Assembly: GCA_018401935.1 (NCBI GenBank)
Contig: JAGYJQ010000001.1
Coordinates: 248,001 to 312,000 of the forward strand
DNA: 64,000 nucleotides
Origin: Balneolaceae bacterium
GTDB lineage: Bacteria > Bacteroidota > Rhodothermia > Balneolales > Balneolaceae
Direction of reading: 5' to 3'
Shown here: in pieces, positions 16,873 to 26,198 of the stretch
Layout: the number at the start of each line of letters is the position of its first letter
Numbering within the stretch: the stretch's first letter is position 1
Notes under the pieces: generated by a model
What the model was told of the DNA's origin: nothing
What the model saw: the letters and a program-made list of their open reading frames with translations, nothing else
The model's database searches: none
Translations under genes and position numbers: made by a program

Positions 16873-19104
16873 ATGGAATTTGTTGGTTTTCAACATGGTG
16901 TTCCTATCTATTTACTCTCGCTTATTTGGCTAGGCTGTATTGCTCTAATTTGGTGGAGTTACTCAAAGGAGCGAAAACTAGAGGCGAAAGTGAAAATTGG
17001 GTTAGGCTCACTGCGAACTCTAAGTATAACACTGTTATTTCTGCTGGTATTGAATCCCATATTTTTTAGTAGCGATGTGCAAAAATCGCCTCAGAACCTT
17101 ATGGTACTTCTCGATAACTCTGAAAGTATGAGCTTGAATAAGGGTGATTATAAAGGGGCTAATACCTACGAGATGGTGTTAGATGATTTGCAACAACTAG
17201 AGCAGCAGCTTAGTATTGAGTGGTACCAATTTGGGAATTTTGTACGCCCGTCTTCCTCCATAGACAGTGTACGTCTTAACGATTCGGATACTCGTTTAAC
17301 CCAGGCGATTCAACAAGTTCAAGCATTAAAAGAGGATTTTCAAGGGGTGCTATTGGTCACCGATGGCATACACAATGCTAATTTGGACGCAAGTATAGAG
17401 GCGGAGTTAACTGGACTACCCTTCTATGTTGTAGCAATGGGTGATACAAATGAGGTACAAGATGTATCCATTGTAGACGTACAACGAAACAGTCTAGGTT
17501 ATTTGAATACTTCCCACGAATTCTCTGTTAATATTCAAGCAGATGGCTACGCTAATAAGACGATAAAATTATCTATGAGCGATGCAATGGGGAATATACT
17601 AGACACTGCCAGCCTTTTAATTTCAACCAATGGAGAACGTATCGTCCACCCATTCCAGGTTAATTTAAAGGAGTTAGGCTTACAATCCTTCCGCTTTAGT
17701 ATAGAGGCTTTAGAAAATGAATGGACCTATATGAATAATGAACTTCGCTCCTCTGTTCAGGTTATGGATGATCAGATTGATGTGGTACATATTGCCAATC
17801 AAGTGCATCCCGATGTCCGAATGATACGAGATATTGTATCAACCAACCCACAGTTGCGTTTACATACGCTGACCTTACAACGAAATGGAAGTTTTTTAGA
17901 ATTTGACATAGATGCAGATATAAAGGCAGATGTGATTGTTATACATGGCGAACCATGGGTCGATATTCCCGAACTAAATGAAATAATTGGATTTGAATTA
18001 TCGTCAATACCAATGGTGTACCTTCATATTCCAAGTCCAGTAGAAAGTAGTCTGTTGAATACTTCGAGTTGGGAACCTATGAAAAATTGGTTTGATAACT
18101 CAGTGGGTCGTTTTCAACTAAATTCTGATGCTAATGTGGTTGAATCAACGGTAAGTGTTCAATCGTGGACTACAAATAAACACCCAATACTGGCTGATGT
18201 GCCTAGACTCACAGAAACGACCCCTGGCCTATCCGGAATACTGAGTAATCCTTTACCTCTCTATGATACCATACAAAATGCTCGCTATGTTGGAGATCAA
18301 GAGCTATACCCCGTAATTCAAGCAAAGGAGTTTAGCTCATATCGTACGGTGTTGGTTTCACAGTGGAATTGGTATCTTTTTTATCAAAGTTCACGTACCC
18401 AACAACGTGACTATGTAGATCGGTTGTTTTCAAACATGATTTATTGGGTAAATAGCAATCCTAATGAAGATAACATCCAAATAAATACAACACGAACAAG
18501 CTACTCTGTTAATGAATCTGTGCAGTTTAATGCAACGTTGTTGAATGATAGTGGACAACCCGAGAATGATGCTTCAGTTGAAATACTTATCTATGAAGAT
18601 GGAACCAGGAACTCATCTTTGAGTACCGATGAAGAGGAAGTAACTCAAATCGCAGCCAATAATCCTACAAAAGAAAAGAATAGACGATCGGAGTTACGTT
18701 CAAACATGCAGTTGACACCGACCGGACCAGGTGAGTACACTGGAATCATTGAAATTAACGAGGAAGGGATTTTTTCTTATGACGCCATTGTTCGTAAAAA
18801 TGGTGTTGAAATGAATAGAAGCACCGGTGAGTTTATTGTTGAAACTTCAAATGATGAATTTGTTGTCACAAAGCGAAACAACTCGTTATTGCAGCGTATT
18901 GCTATTCAGACAAACGGATCATTGGTGGAGTTTAATGAAATTGAGCAGCTTAAACGCACAATGCAATCCAATGGGTTATTTGAAACTGTTGACAACCTGG
19001 TCCAGCAGTACTTCTACCCTGTTCAGAACGTATTTTGGTTCTTTATTGTATTGGTTTTATTAGGGCTTGAATGGTTTGCTAGAAAATGGTACGGCTTGTT
19101 GTGA
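16873..19104 (+). CDS. VWA-domain membrane protein, MoxR partner
   Basis: A 743-residue protein with two N-terminal membrane segments (about 12-29 and 50-64), a VWA-type domain starting at VLLDNSESM (Asp81, Ser83 and Ser85 make the metal-binding motif) and VLLVTDGIHN, a long strand-rich extracytoplasmic region, and a C-terminal membrane helix (about 720-737). It resembles the Bat-like VWA proteins that accompany MoxR. The immediate linkage to the MoxR gene suggests that the ATPase acts on it. What the large middle region binds is unknown. It is the last gene before the convergent apt gene. Confidence 0.8.
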   Translation: MEFVGFQHGVPIYLLSLIWLGCIALIWWSYSKERKLEAKVKIGLGSLRTLSITLLFLLVLNPIFFSSDVQKSPQNLMVLLDNSESMSLNKGDYKGANTYEMVLDDLQQLEQQLSIEWYQFGNFVRPSSSIDSVRLNDSDTRLTQAIQQVQALKEDFQGVLLVTDGIHNANLDASIEAELTGLPFYVVAMGDTNEVQDVSIVDVQRNSLGYLNTSHEFSVNIQADGYANKTIKLSMSDAMGNILDTASLLISTNGERIVHPFQVNLKELGLQSFRFSIEALENEWTYMNNELRSSVQVMDDQIDVVHIANQVHPDVRMIRDIVSTNPQLRLHTLTLQRNGSFLEFDIDADIKADVIVIHGEPWVDIPELNEIIGFELSSIPMVYLHIPSPVESSLLNTSSWEPMKNWFDNSVGRFQLNSDANVVESTVSVQSWTTNKHPILADVPRLTETTPGLSGILSNPLPLYDTIQNARYVGDQELYPVIQAKEFSSYRTVLVSQWNWYLFYQSSRTQQRDYVDRLFSNMIYWVNSNPNEDNIQINTTRTSYSVNESVQFNATLLNDSGQPENDASVEILIYEDGTRNSSLSTDEEEVTQIAANNPTKEKNRRSELRSNMQLTPTGPGEYTGIIEINEEGIFSYDAIVRKNGVEMNRSTGEFIVETSNDEFVVTKRNNSLLQRIAIQTNGSLVEFNEIEQLKRTMQSNGLFETVDNLVQQYFYPVQNVFWFFIVLVLLGLEWFARKWYGLL

Positions 19105-19194
19105 CCCACATATTTTTTTGTGAAATATGCATGAACTAGAAATGCATGAACCAAAAATAACGCAGTGGTAAAAAAGCTAGGTCGAACATACTTG

Positions 19195-19719
19195 TTAGTA
19201 CTGAATGATAGAACGGATGGGAATATCTTTAAGAAGCTGATTTTTTCCCAATAAGAAGCTTAATTCAATGATAAAAGAATAACCAACAACCTGCCCTCCC
19301 AGCTCCAGCACCAATTCTGTGGCTGCTTTAGCAGTTCCACCTGTAGCGAGTAAATCGTCGTGAATAATCACATTATCTCCAGGGTTAATGGCGTCGGTAT
19401 GCATTTCTAGAATATCTTTACCATACTCTAACCCGTACTCTTTTTGTATAGTTTTATGGGGTAATTTACCCTTCTTTCTTGCCGGGACAAAACCAGCTTG
19501 GAAGCTAGCTGCCAAGCTTGGCCCAAATAGAAAACCTCTGGATTCCAGCCCAACAACCTTGTCAACAGATAAAGTATGAAAAGCTGTATGTAATGCAGAA
19601 AGCGTTAATTCGTTCGCCTTAGCGTCTAACAATAATGGGGTAATATCTTTAAATTGAATGCCAGTTTCTGGGAAATCAGGAATAGTACGAATGTGTGATC
19701 GAATGTATTCTGTATCCAT
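19195..19719 (-). CDS. apt: Adenine phosphoribosyltransferase
   Basis: A 174-residue purine salvage enzyme that makes AMP from adenine and PRPP. The PRPP-binding motif reads IIHDDLLATGGTA (118-130), the GLESRGFLFG motif lies at 57-66 and the start FPETGIQFKDITPLL is typical. Length matches bacterial Apt (about 170-180). It is a single gene transcribed away from tadA. Confidence 0.95.
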   Translation of the reverse strand: MDTEYIRSHIRTIPDFPETGIQFKDITPLLLDAKANELTLSALHTAFHTLSVDKVVGLESRGFLFGPSLAASFQAGFVPARKKGKLPHKTIQKEYGLEYGKDILEMHTDAINPGDNVIIHDDLLATGGTAKAATELVLELGGQVVGYSFIIELSFLLGKNQLLKDIPIRSIIQY

Positions 19720-19775
19720 ATTAGACAGATGAGCTTGAGCGGTTATTCGGTTAAAAGCTAAGTATATTGAAAATT

Positions 19776-20255
19776 ATGAACAACAATGAACCTATTTGGC
19801 AGCAACATCAATTTTATATGACCAAAGCTATAGAATTGGCTGAGCAAGCTTATGAAAAGGGTGAAATACCTGTTGGGGCGATTGTCGTCCAAGAAAATAA
19901 AATCATAGGAAAGGGATTCAACCAAACAGAAATGCTCCAAGATGCAACTGCTCACGCTGAAATGATTGCTTTATCGGCAGCTTTTGAGGCAAATGGATCT
20001 AAGTATCTGCAGGGAGCTACTTTATATGTCAGCTTAGAGCCTTGTGTTATGTGTGCCGGTGCACTGATGTGGTCTAAAATCGACCGGCTTGTTTTTGGGG
20101 CTTCTGATCCAAAATCTGGAGCTTGTGGAAGTCTATTCAATATCCACAACAATTCAACATTAAATCACCGTTTTGAGGTGATACAAGGTATATTAGAGGC
20201 GGATGCTGAATATCTTCTGAAAACATTCTTTGCTAAAAAGAGAACTAGAGGCTAA
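19776..20255 (+). CDS. tadA: tRNA adenosine(34) deaminase TadA
   Basis: A 159-residue zinc deaminase that converts A34 of tRNA-Arg (anticodon ACG) to inosine. The zinc site shows HAEMIAL (His with catalytic Glu) and PCVMCAGAL (two cysteines), and GEIPVGAIVV and GACGSLFNI are TadA traits. I start at ATG 19776 because the upstream TTG 19767 only adds three residues. It is divergent from apt. Confidence 0.92.
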   Translation: MNNNEPIWQQHQFYMTKAIELAEQAYEKGEIPVGAIVVQENKIIGKGFNQTEMLQDATAHAEMIALSAAFEANGSKYLQGATLYVSLEPCVMCAGALMWSKIDRLVFGASDPKSGACGSLFNIHNNSTLNHRFEVIQGILEADAEYLLKTFFAKKRTRG

Positions 20256-20302
20256 AACTTACCGTCCTTCAACATTGACCCTCACCAAGTTATCTATAAT
20301 AA

Positions 20303-21886
20303 TCAGTTATAAACGAGCTTTTTGAAGCGAATCCATCTCCGGAAAATTTTACGCCTGCCCAATGGTGTGCTTAGGGGCAAAATCCAGTTAAAGAAAAGAT
20401 AGAGTGAAACACCAACACCAATGATTAATTGGGGTATGTAGCCATAATAACGTTCATACAGATTCATCATTTCCTGCCCCAGTAAATAGGCTAAAATTCC
20501 TAAAATGGGAGCCCACACTAATGTACTGGCTATAAAGTGTAGCATGAAGCTTGGGAAAGGATAGCGGCAAAGACCCGCGCTAAAATAAGCAGGAAAACGA
20601 CTTCCTGGTATGAATCGACTTAACCAGAGTACTCCAACTGCATTTTTACTGAACCATCCAGTAAAATAGTCTAAATCCTTTTCGGTAAGCATCCATTTTA
20701 ATGGTATCCGCATTAACCATGCCCGTTTAAAGGTACGGCCCAATACATAAATAAATACATCGAATACAATGACTCCCAGGGCTGATGCAATAATGGCATT
20801 ACTCAAATGCAACACGCCTCGAGAAGCCAAAACTCCTGCAGATATGCAGGCTAAGTCCTCTGAAAATAAAGAAATTAATGCGATAATAAGCATTAAGGCT
20901 GCTAAATATACCCCTGACACACGCACATAATTATCTAGATTAAATTCCTCTTGAATAGCTGACTCCCAAGATAGTCGAAGTGGTTCTGGTGGAGATAGTT
21001 GAGCCATCTTAGCTAACTCAGCCGGTACAATATTAATTAATGATTGTTCATCTTCAACATAGGTGGTACTGTCCGAAAATACTGAATAACGTTGTACAAA
21101 AGTGTCCATGAGTGGAACACGTTGGTTTTCGTTCATTACCCAGCGATCATCCTCGTTCGAGCGAGTTCTAATAATCTTAGATATCTTGGCAAGTTCAAAG
21201 CTTTGCTGCGTAGCTTCAGATAGTTGATAATCCGAAACAAGTCGTATCTCCTCTGCACTCTCCTTCCAGTGGTTCAGCCTGCCAAAGTGAGGTAGTGCAT
21301 GAGACAAAAAGCGTAGTGTAAGCCCATAGGCTTGAATAAAGAGATTGTTTAAATAATACCCCCCTAGCAAATGAGAATCGGGCAAGGGTGTGGGATTTAA
21401 TAACAATAATCGCACATCATTACTAGTCGCTCCACTGCCTACTTCTAGGGCTAAGTGTGTCCACTCCTGTTCTGCTACCAATAGTACAGGTCCTGATCCA
21501 TGTTCTATTCGTGTGAGGAGTGCAGTTCTACGAGTCCTTTCTTCCGTATTATTGCCTAACAATGGGTATGCTACATAGTTAAATCGTATTCCCAAAGAAT
21601 CCTTTTTATGATACTGATTTAACTTAGTGTGCAACGGTTCCGAAAGACCAAAAGATACAATTAAGCTGGTCTTTGTAAGCGTTGTGTCTTCACCTGCTTT
21701 CTTATTATGTTCTGGCTTTAAGAGCTCAAGGAAAGAATCCTCAGAAACAGAATCCTCAAAATGTATGTCATGGTTAACAAACAGTTGCTGCTGATGCTGC
21801 AACAGACTGTGAATATTAGATATAAGAACCAAGATCACATAAACATAAAGTAGACTCTTGAGTAGATAAGGTCTTTTATCGGGCAT
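20303..21886 (-). CDS. VTT (DedA) domain protein with a large N-terminal extension
   Basis: A 527-residue membrane protein. Residues about 12-29 form a membrane anchor, about 70-205 look like an alpha/beta fold with alternating strands and helices, and about 325-505 form the VTT/DedA domain with SED at 342-344 and the conserved RFIPGSR at 424-430 followed by AG at 437-438. DedA proteins move phospholipids such as undecaprenyl phosphate across the membrane. The N-terminal part may derive from an alpha/beta hydrolase, but its expected nucleophile turn reads VAEQEW with no Ser, so it is likely not active. It overlaps plsC upstream by 11 bases, linking it to phospholipid metabolism. Confidence 0.78.
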   Translation of the reverse strand: MPDKRPYLLKSLLYVYVILVLISNIHSLLQHQQQLFVNHDIHFEDSVSEDSFLELLKPEHNKKAGEDTTLTKTSLIVSFGLSEPLHTKLNQYHKKDSLGIRFNYVAYPLLGNNTEERTRRTALLTRIEHGSGPVLLVAEQEWTHLALEVGSGATSNDVRLLLLNPTPLPDSHLLGGYYLNNLFIQAYGLTLRFLSHALPHFGRLNHWKESAEEIRLVSDYQLSEATQQSFELAKISKIIRTRSNEDDRWVMNENQRVPLMDTFVQRYSVFSDSTTYVEDEQSLINIVPAELAKMAQLSPPEPLRLSWESAIQEEFNLDNYVRVSGVYLAALMLIIALISLFSEDLACISAGVLASRGVLHLSNAIIASALGVIVFDVFIYVLGRTFKRAWLMRIPLKWMLTEKDLDYFTGWFSKNAVGVLWLSRFIPGSRFPAYFSAGLCRYPFPSFMLHFIASTLVWAPILGILAYLLGQEMMNLYERYYGYIPQLIIGVGVSLYLFFNWILPLSTPLGRRKIFRRWIRFKKLVYN

Positions 21887-22652
21887 GTTTTTTTAGATTC
21901 TCATATTCAATTTGTGACCATTGAAAAATAGATTCTGTTAGTTTTTTTCTTGATTCGTATTGCCATGTTTGACGTGAAAATGTCAGTGTAGCAATATACC
22001 CTTTTCTGGTAAGTAAGGATAAAAAATGACGTGAAAAAGAAGTCTCATCCCACCATGGGACATAGGAGGATCCAAAGAGTGATTTACCCCCTCCCATTTT
22101 GTCCTCATAATGTAGTAAAACAGAGTGAACAGGGAACTGCTGAGTGGCTGGTATTTCAAGTAATGGCGAGTGATAAGGCTTTAATACATCACCCAGTGAG
22201 GTTGTACCTTCTGGGAATACAATCAAACCACGTGGGCTATGTAACTCTTTATAAATCAATTTATTTACCCTTGAAACATCCATTTTCTTTGTTCGATTTA
22301 CAAAAATAATTCCAATGAGTTTCATGGCTTGTCCCATGATTGGCCATGATTTTAAATCATGTTTAGCAACAAAAGTAGCTCTCAGTGCCGCTAATAGAAC
22401 CCAAATATCGGCATAGCTTAGATGATTTGACACCATATAAAATGAAGGCTTAGGTGGTATGCCTTGTATGGCCAATTTTCCGCCAGTCAACACCATCATA
22501 AAATGCCCCCAACTGTGGGTAATGTATCCAACCACCAAGGCATAATAAGTTGATACCCACTTAAGGGGATAGCATAGGACAATTAAGAAAATATGTACTA
22601 AGGTGAATAAACAAATAAATGGTAGTCGTATTAGTAATCGAATCCAACCCAT
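21876..22652 (-). CDS. 1-acyl-sn-glycerol-3-phosphate acyltransferase (PlsC family)
   Basis: A 258-residue acyltransferase with an N-terminal membrane segment (about 10-30). The catalytic HX4D motif is His77 to Asp82 in NHLSYAD, and the FPEGT substrate-binding motif is at 146-150. The family acylates lysophosphatidic acid to phosphatidic acid, though some members act on ornithine lipids or other acceptors. Its 3' end overlaps the VTT fusion gene, so the two are probably translated together. Confidence 0.87.
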   Translation of the reverse strand: MGWIRLLIRLPFICLFTLVHIFLIVLCYPLKWVSTYYALVVGYITHSWGHFMMVLTGGKLAIQGIPPKPSFYMVSNHLSYADIWVLLAALRATFVAKHDLKSWPIMGQAMKLIGIIFVNRTKKMDVSRVNKLIYKELHSPRGLIVFPEGTTSLGDVLKPYHSPLLEIPATQQFPVHSVLLHYEDKMGGGKSLFGSSYVPWWDETSFSRHFLSLLTRKGYIATLTFSRQTWQYESRKKLTESIFQWSQIEYENLKKHAR

Positions 22653-22873
22653 GAAAGCGGTGTTACATGTAATAGTTCAGTTGCAAGTAGGGATTAAATA
22701 AAAACAAAAATAGACAAGCATTCCTTAGCTAACAAGTAACTATTTCATTATATCATTGGGTAATCAAATGTTAGAAACACTATATTGACATCAGTTACTT
22801 TTTGTTAGAGCTATTAACCCAACTGATATGAGCTAAGGGTTAAATAACGTATAATTATTCTGTTTACATTGGT

Positions 22874-23653
22874 ATGCTATATCATAAAACGTACCTCATA
22901 GGTGATGAAAAAGAGTGGGTGGTCTTTATCCATGGTGCCGGTGGTAGTTCTTCTATATGGTTTCAACAAATAAAAGCGTTTCGGGCTAATTTCAACTTGT
23001 TACTAGTGGATCTTCGGGGGCATGGTAAGTCCAAAGATTTTTTTGAGCAGTATTACAATAATGAATATACCTTTGAAAGCGTAAGTCAAGACGTATTGCA
23101 AGTTTTAGATCATCTTGGAATCGAAAAAGCGCATTTTGTGGGTGTTTCTCTTGGAACAATAATTATACGGCAAATAGCCGAAATGGCCCCTAATCGTATA
23201 CATTCTGGTGTATTATGTGGGGCAATAACTCGTTTAGATATACGATCCAGAGTGTTGGTACAACTGGGAAATTGGTTCAAAAAGCTCATTCCTTATATGT
23301 GGCTCTATAGTTTATTTGCTTGGATCATCATGCCTAGATCTAGACATAAAAAAGCTCGACATCTATTTATTCAAGAAGCAAAAAAACTCTATCAAAAAGA
23401 ATTTATTAGATGGTTTGGTCTTACTAAACGTCTAAACCCACTTTTACGTTTTTTTAAGGATAAGGATACTACTATTCCCTTTTTATATATCATGGGTGAT
23501 CAAGATCATATGTTCCTATCGGCTGCACGTTCTATCGTTCAATTACACGAGTATTCAACCTTACAGATTGTCAATAATTGTGGACATGTGTGTAATGTGG
23601 AGCAACCTAATACCTTTAACCGAATGGCTATTAAATATTTACAAACCATCTAA
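22874..23653 (+). CDS. Alpha/beta hydrolase
   Basis: A 259-residue cytosolic alpha/beta-fold hydrolase. The oxyanion HGAGG is at 20-24, the nucleophile Ser92 lies in GVSLG, the acid is in MGDQDHMF and the catalytic His is in NNCGHVCN near the end. The substrate is unknown; related sequences include esterases and MenH-like enzymes. It stands alone 68 bases upstream of thrA in the same direction, with no metabolic link visible. Confidence 0.85.
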   Translation: MLYHKTYLIGDEKEWVVFIHGAGGSSSIWFQQIKAFRANFNLLLVDLRGHGKSKDFFEQYYNNEYTFESVSQDVLQVLDHLGIEKAHFVGVSLGTIIIRQIAEMAPNRIHSGVLCGAITRLDIRSRVLVQLGNWFKKLIPYMWLYSLFAWIIMPRSRHKKARHLFIQEAKKLYQKEFIRWFGLTKRLNPLLRFFKDKDTTIPFLYIMGDQDHMFLSAARSIVQLHEYSTLQIVNNCGHVCNVEQPNTFNRMAIKYLQTI

Positions 23654-23721
23654 ATCATAGTTTTTAGGTTCGGCTTTGTATTTATTCTTACATTCGATTT
23701 ACTCACTCAAAATTCGAAACT

Positions 23722-26181
23722 ATGATCGTACTTAAATTTGGCGGCACGTCAGTCGGTAGTGCCGAAAGTCTATCTTTTGTTAGAGATATCGTCCAAAAAA
23801 ACTATTCCCAGAACAAGAAGCAGGTAGTGGTTGTTTCTGCTCTCGGTGGAATTACCAATATCTTGGTGGATATTAGTCACTTGGCAGCGGCTGGCAATGA
23901 AAACTATGTGGATTTATTCAACGAAATTGAACAGCGCCATGTACAACTCTGCAATGAGATTATTCCATTAGCTAACCGAAGTGCAACTCTCACGCAGACA
24001 AAAGTATTGTTAAATGATCTAGAAGATATCCTCAGAGGACTATTTTTAGTGGGCGAATTATCCCCTAGGTCATCTGATCTCGTGTTGAGCTTCGGAGAAC
24101 GTTTGTCCTCCACCATTATTACCGCTTTTTTATCTCAAGCCATTCCCAAAACGAAATTATGCGATGCGCGTGAATGTATAAAAACAGACGCACAGTTTGG
24201 TAATGCAATTGTGGATGTACCCTTGACCTATGAACTACTCGAAAATGAACTCAACGGTCTCAACGATCTGTATCTTTTTCCAGGTTTTGTGGCATCATCC
24301 AACAAAACAAACCAGATTACAACCTTAGGTAGAGGGGGCTCAGATTATACGGCAGCCCTCATTGCTGCTGCAATAAAAGCCGAAGAGTTGCAAATTTGGA
24401 CGGATGTTAGCGGGATGATGACGGCCAATCCCAGAATGGTAAGTAGAGCTCGGACCATAGATAGCTTATCCTATGAAGAAGCAATGGAATTGTCTCATTT
24501 TGGTGCTAAAGTGATCTACCCTCCTACTATTCAACCCGTATTGGATGCGCAAATTCCTGTTTGGATAAAAAACACCTTTTCATCTGAGGATACCGGCACA
24601 TGTATAACCGTCGATGGAAGTGAGTCAGAAGACCCGGTAAGAGGTATTTCTAGTATTGAAGATGTGGCCTTGTGCACCTTATCAGGGTCAGGTATGGTGG
24701 CCGTTCCTAACTTTTCATATCGATTGTTCTCGGCCCTTAGTAAGGCTTCCATTAATGTTATTATGATTACCCAAGCATCCTCAGAGCATACCATAACGGT
24801 AGGAGTTTCCAAATTTGAAGCAGAAAAGGCTACGGATGTAATTGAAGCAGAGTTTCAGAATGAGATTAATCAACGCAAAGTCAACAGACTTAGGGTTGAA
24901 AGAGAACTCTCTATTATTGCATTGGTTGGTAGTCGAATGAGAGAACAAGTAGGTATTAGCTCCACCTTATTTGATGCGCTATCTCATAATGGAATTAATG
25001 TAAAAGCCATTGCGCAGGGATCAACAGAGCTTAATATATCAGTGGTTATTGATCGTAAGAATCTCAAAAAAGCATTGAATACACTCCATGAGAGCTTCTT
25101 TTTATCGGATACCAAAAAGTACAGTATATTTTTAGTTGGAATAGGTAATGTAGGTCAAACACTATTGCAGCAAATACATCAGCAAAAAGACTTTTTATCT
25201 CAGGAATTGAAAATTGATATCCGACTTTGTGGACTAGCTAATTCGCGTACTATGCTATTCAATTCCAATGGCATAGATATGACAGCAAGTAAAGAATTAT
25301 TAGAAGAACATGGTGTTCCCATGTCAATGGACTCATTTTATGCTGAAATGGTTGGAATGAATCTGCGTAATAGTATTTTCATAGATTGTACTGCAACCTA
25401 TGATATACCTACCTATTATCAATCTATTCTAAGGCAGAGTATTTCAATTGTAACTCCCAATAAGGTAGCCTGTTCCTCTAACTTTGATCATTATTTGGAA
25501 TTAAAAAAAACGGCAACTAAATACCACGCTCGTTTCTTATTTGAAACCAATGTTGGGGCCGGCTTACCTGTCATTTCTACAGCCAGTGACTTACTCAAAA
25601 GCGGGGATAAAGTTTCTAAAATTGAGGCCGTATTAAGTGGGACACTCAATTTTTTGTTTAATCATTATGACGCTACTGCTCCCTTTCAAGAGGTAGTTAA
25701 AAGAGCTAAAGAAGAAGGGTATACTGAGCCCGATCCCAAAATAGATTTAAGTGGAATTGATGTGCAGCGAAAAATTCTTATACTAGCCAGGGAAAGTGGG
25801 CATAAGTTGGAGTTAGATGAAATTCAGAATCGATCTTTTGTACCTTCTGACTGTCTAAAAGCTCAAACAGTTGAAGAGTTGTATGAGCGCTTACTCGAGC
25901 ATGAAAGTCATTTCCAGCAATTGTTTAAAGAGGCTGACGAACAGGGTAAAAAGCTTAAATTTGTTGCCTCATTTGACAAAGAATCTGGTCATGCTGAAAT
26001 TGGATTACAGGCCTACTCAGCAGAACATCCTTTTTATGGTTTAAAAGGTAAAGATAATGTGGTGTTGTTTTACACTAAACGATATCATGATTATCCACTT
26101 ATTGTGCAAGGAGCCGGAGCTGGATCGGCAGTGACTGCATCGGGTATATTTGCGGATATTTTACGTATAGCGGATGCCTAA
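23722..26181 (+). CDS. thrA: Bifunctional aspartokinase / homoserine dehydrogenase
   Basis: An 819-residue fusion enzyme covering the first and third steps of threonine synthesis. The aspartokinase part (about 1-300) opens with LKFGGTSVGS and has GRGGSDYTA; two ACT regulatory domains lie at about 310-460; the homoserine dehydrogenase part (about 470-819) starts with GIGNVGQ and includes FETNVGAGLPVI and the catalytic region EPDPKIDLSGIDVQRK. ACT domains usually give feedback inhibition by threonine. It heads thrABC with 17 bases to thrB. The short 68-base leader shows no attenuator or leader peptide; TACATTCG at 23689-23696 is a weak candidate -7 element. Confidence 0.97.
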   Translation: MIVLKFGGTSVGSAESLSFVRDIVQKNYSQNKKQVVVVSALGGITNILVDISHLAAAGNENYVDLFNEIEQRHVQLCNEIIPLANRSATLTQTKVLLNDLEDILRGLFLVGELSPRSSDLVLSFGERLSSTIITAFLSQAIPKTKLCDARECIKTDAQFGNAIVDVPLTYELLENELNGLNDLYLFPGFVASSNKTNQITTLGRGGSDYTAALIAAAIKAEELQIWTDVSGMMTANPRMVSRARTIDSLSYEEAMELSHFGAKVIYPPTIQPVLDAQIPVWIKNTFSSEDTGTCITVDGSESEDPVRGISSIEDVALCTLSGSGMVAVPNFSYRLFSALSKASINVIMITQASSEHTITVGVSKFEAEKATDVIEAEFQNEINQRKVNRLRVERELSIIALVGSRMREQVGISSTLFDALSHNGINVKAIAQGSTELNISVVIDRKNLKKALNTLHESFFLSDTKKYSIFLVGIGNVGQTLLQQIHQQKDFLSQELKIDIRLCGLANSRTMLFNSNGIDMTASKELLEEHGVPMSMDSFYAEMVGMNLRNSIFIDCTATYDIPTYYQSILRQSISIVTPNKVACSSNFDHYLELKKTATKYHARFLFETNVGAGLPVISTASDLLKSGDKVSKIEAVLSGTLNFLFNHYDATAPFQEVVKRAKEEGYTEPDPKIDLSGIDVQRKILILARESGHKLELDEIQNRSFVPSDCLKAQTVEELYERLLEHESHFQQLFKEADEQGKKLKFVASFDKESGHAEIGLQAYSAEHPFYGLKGKDNVVLFYTKRYHDYPLIVQGAGAGSAVTASGIFADILRIADA

Positions 26182-26198
26182 TTGAATAAGGAAATCTC

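Noticed and set aside
19128-19152. Direct repeat TGCATGAAC twice in a row between the VWA gene and apt
   Set aside because: Only two short copies in an AT-rich gap; too short to claim an attachment site or operator.
23654-23721. Possible threonine attenuator before thrA
   Set aside because: The leader is only 68 bases and shows no leader peptide with Thr or Ile codons and no stem pairs of the attenuator type.
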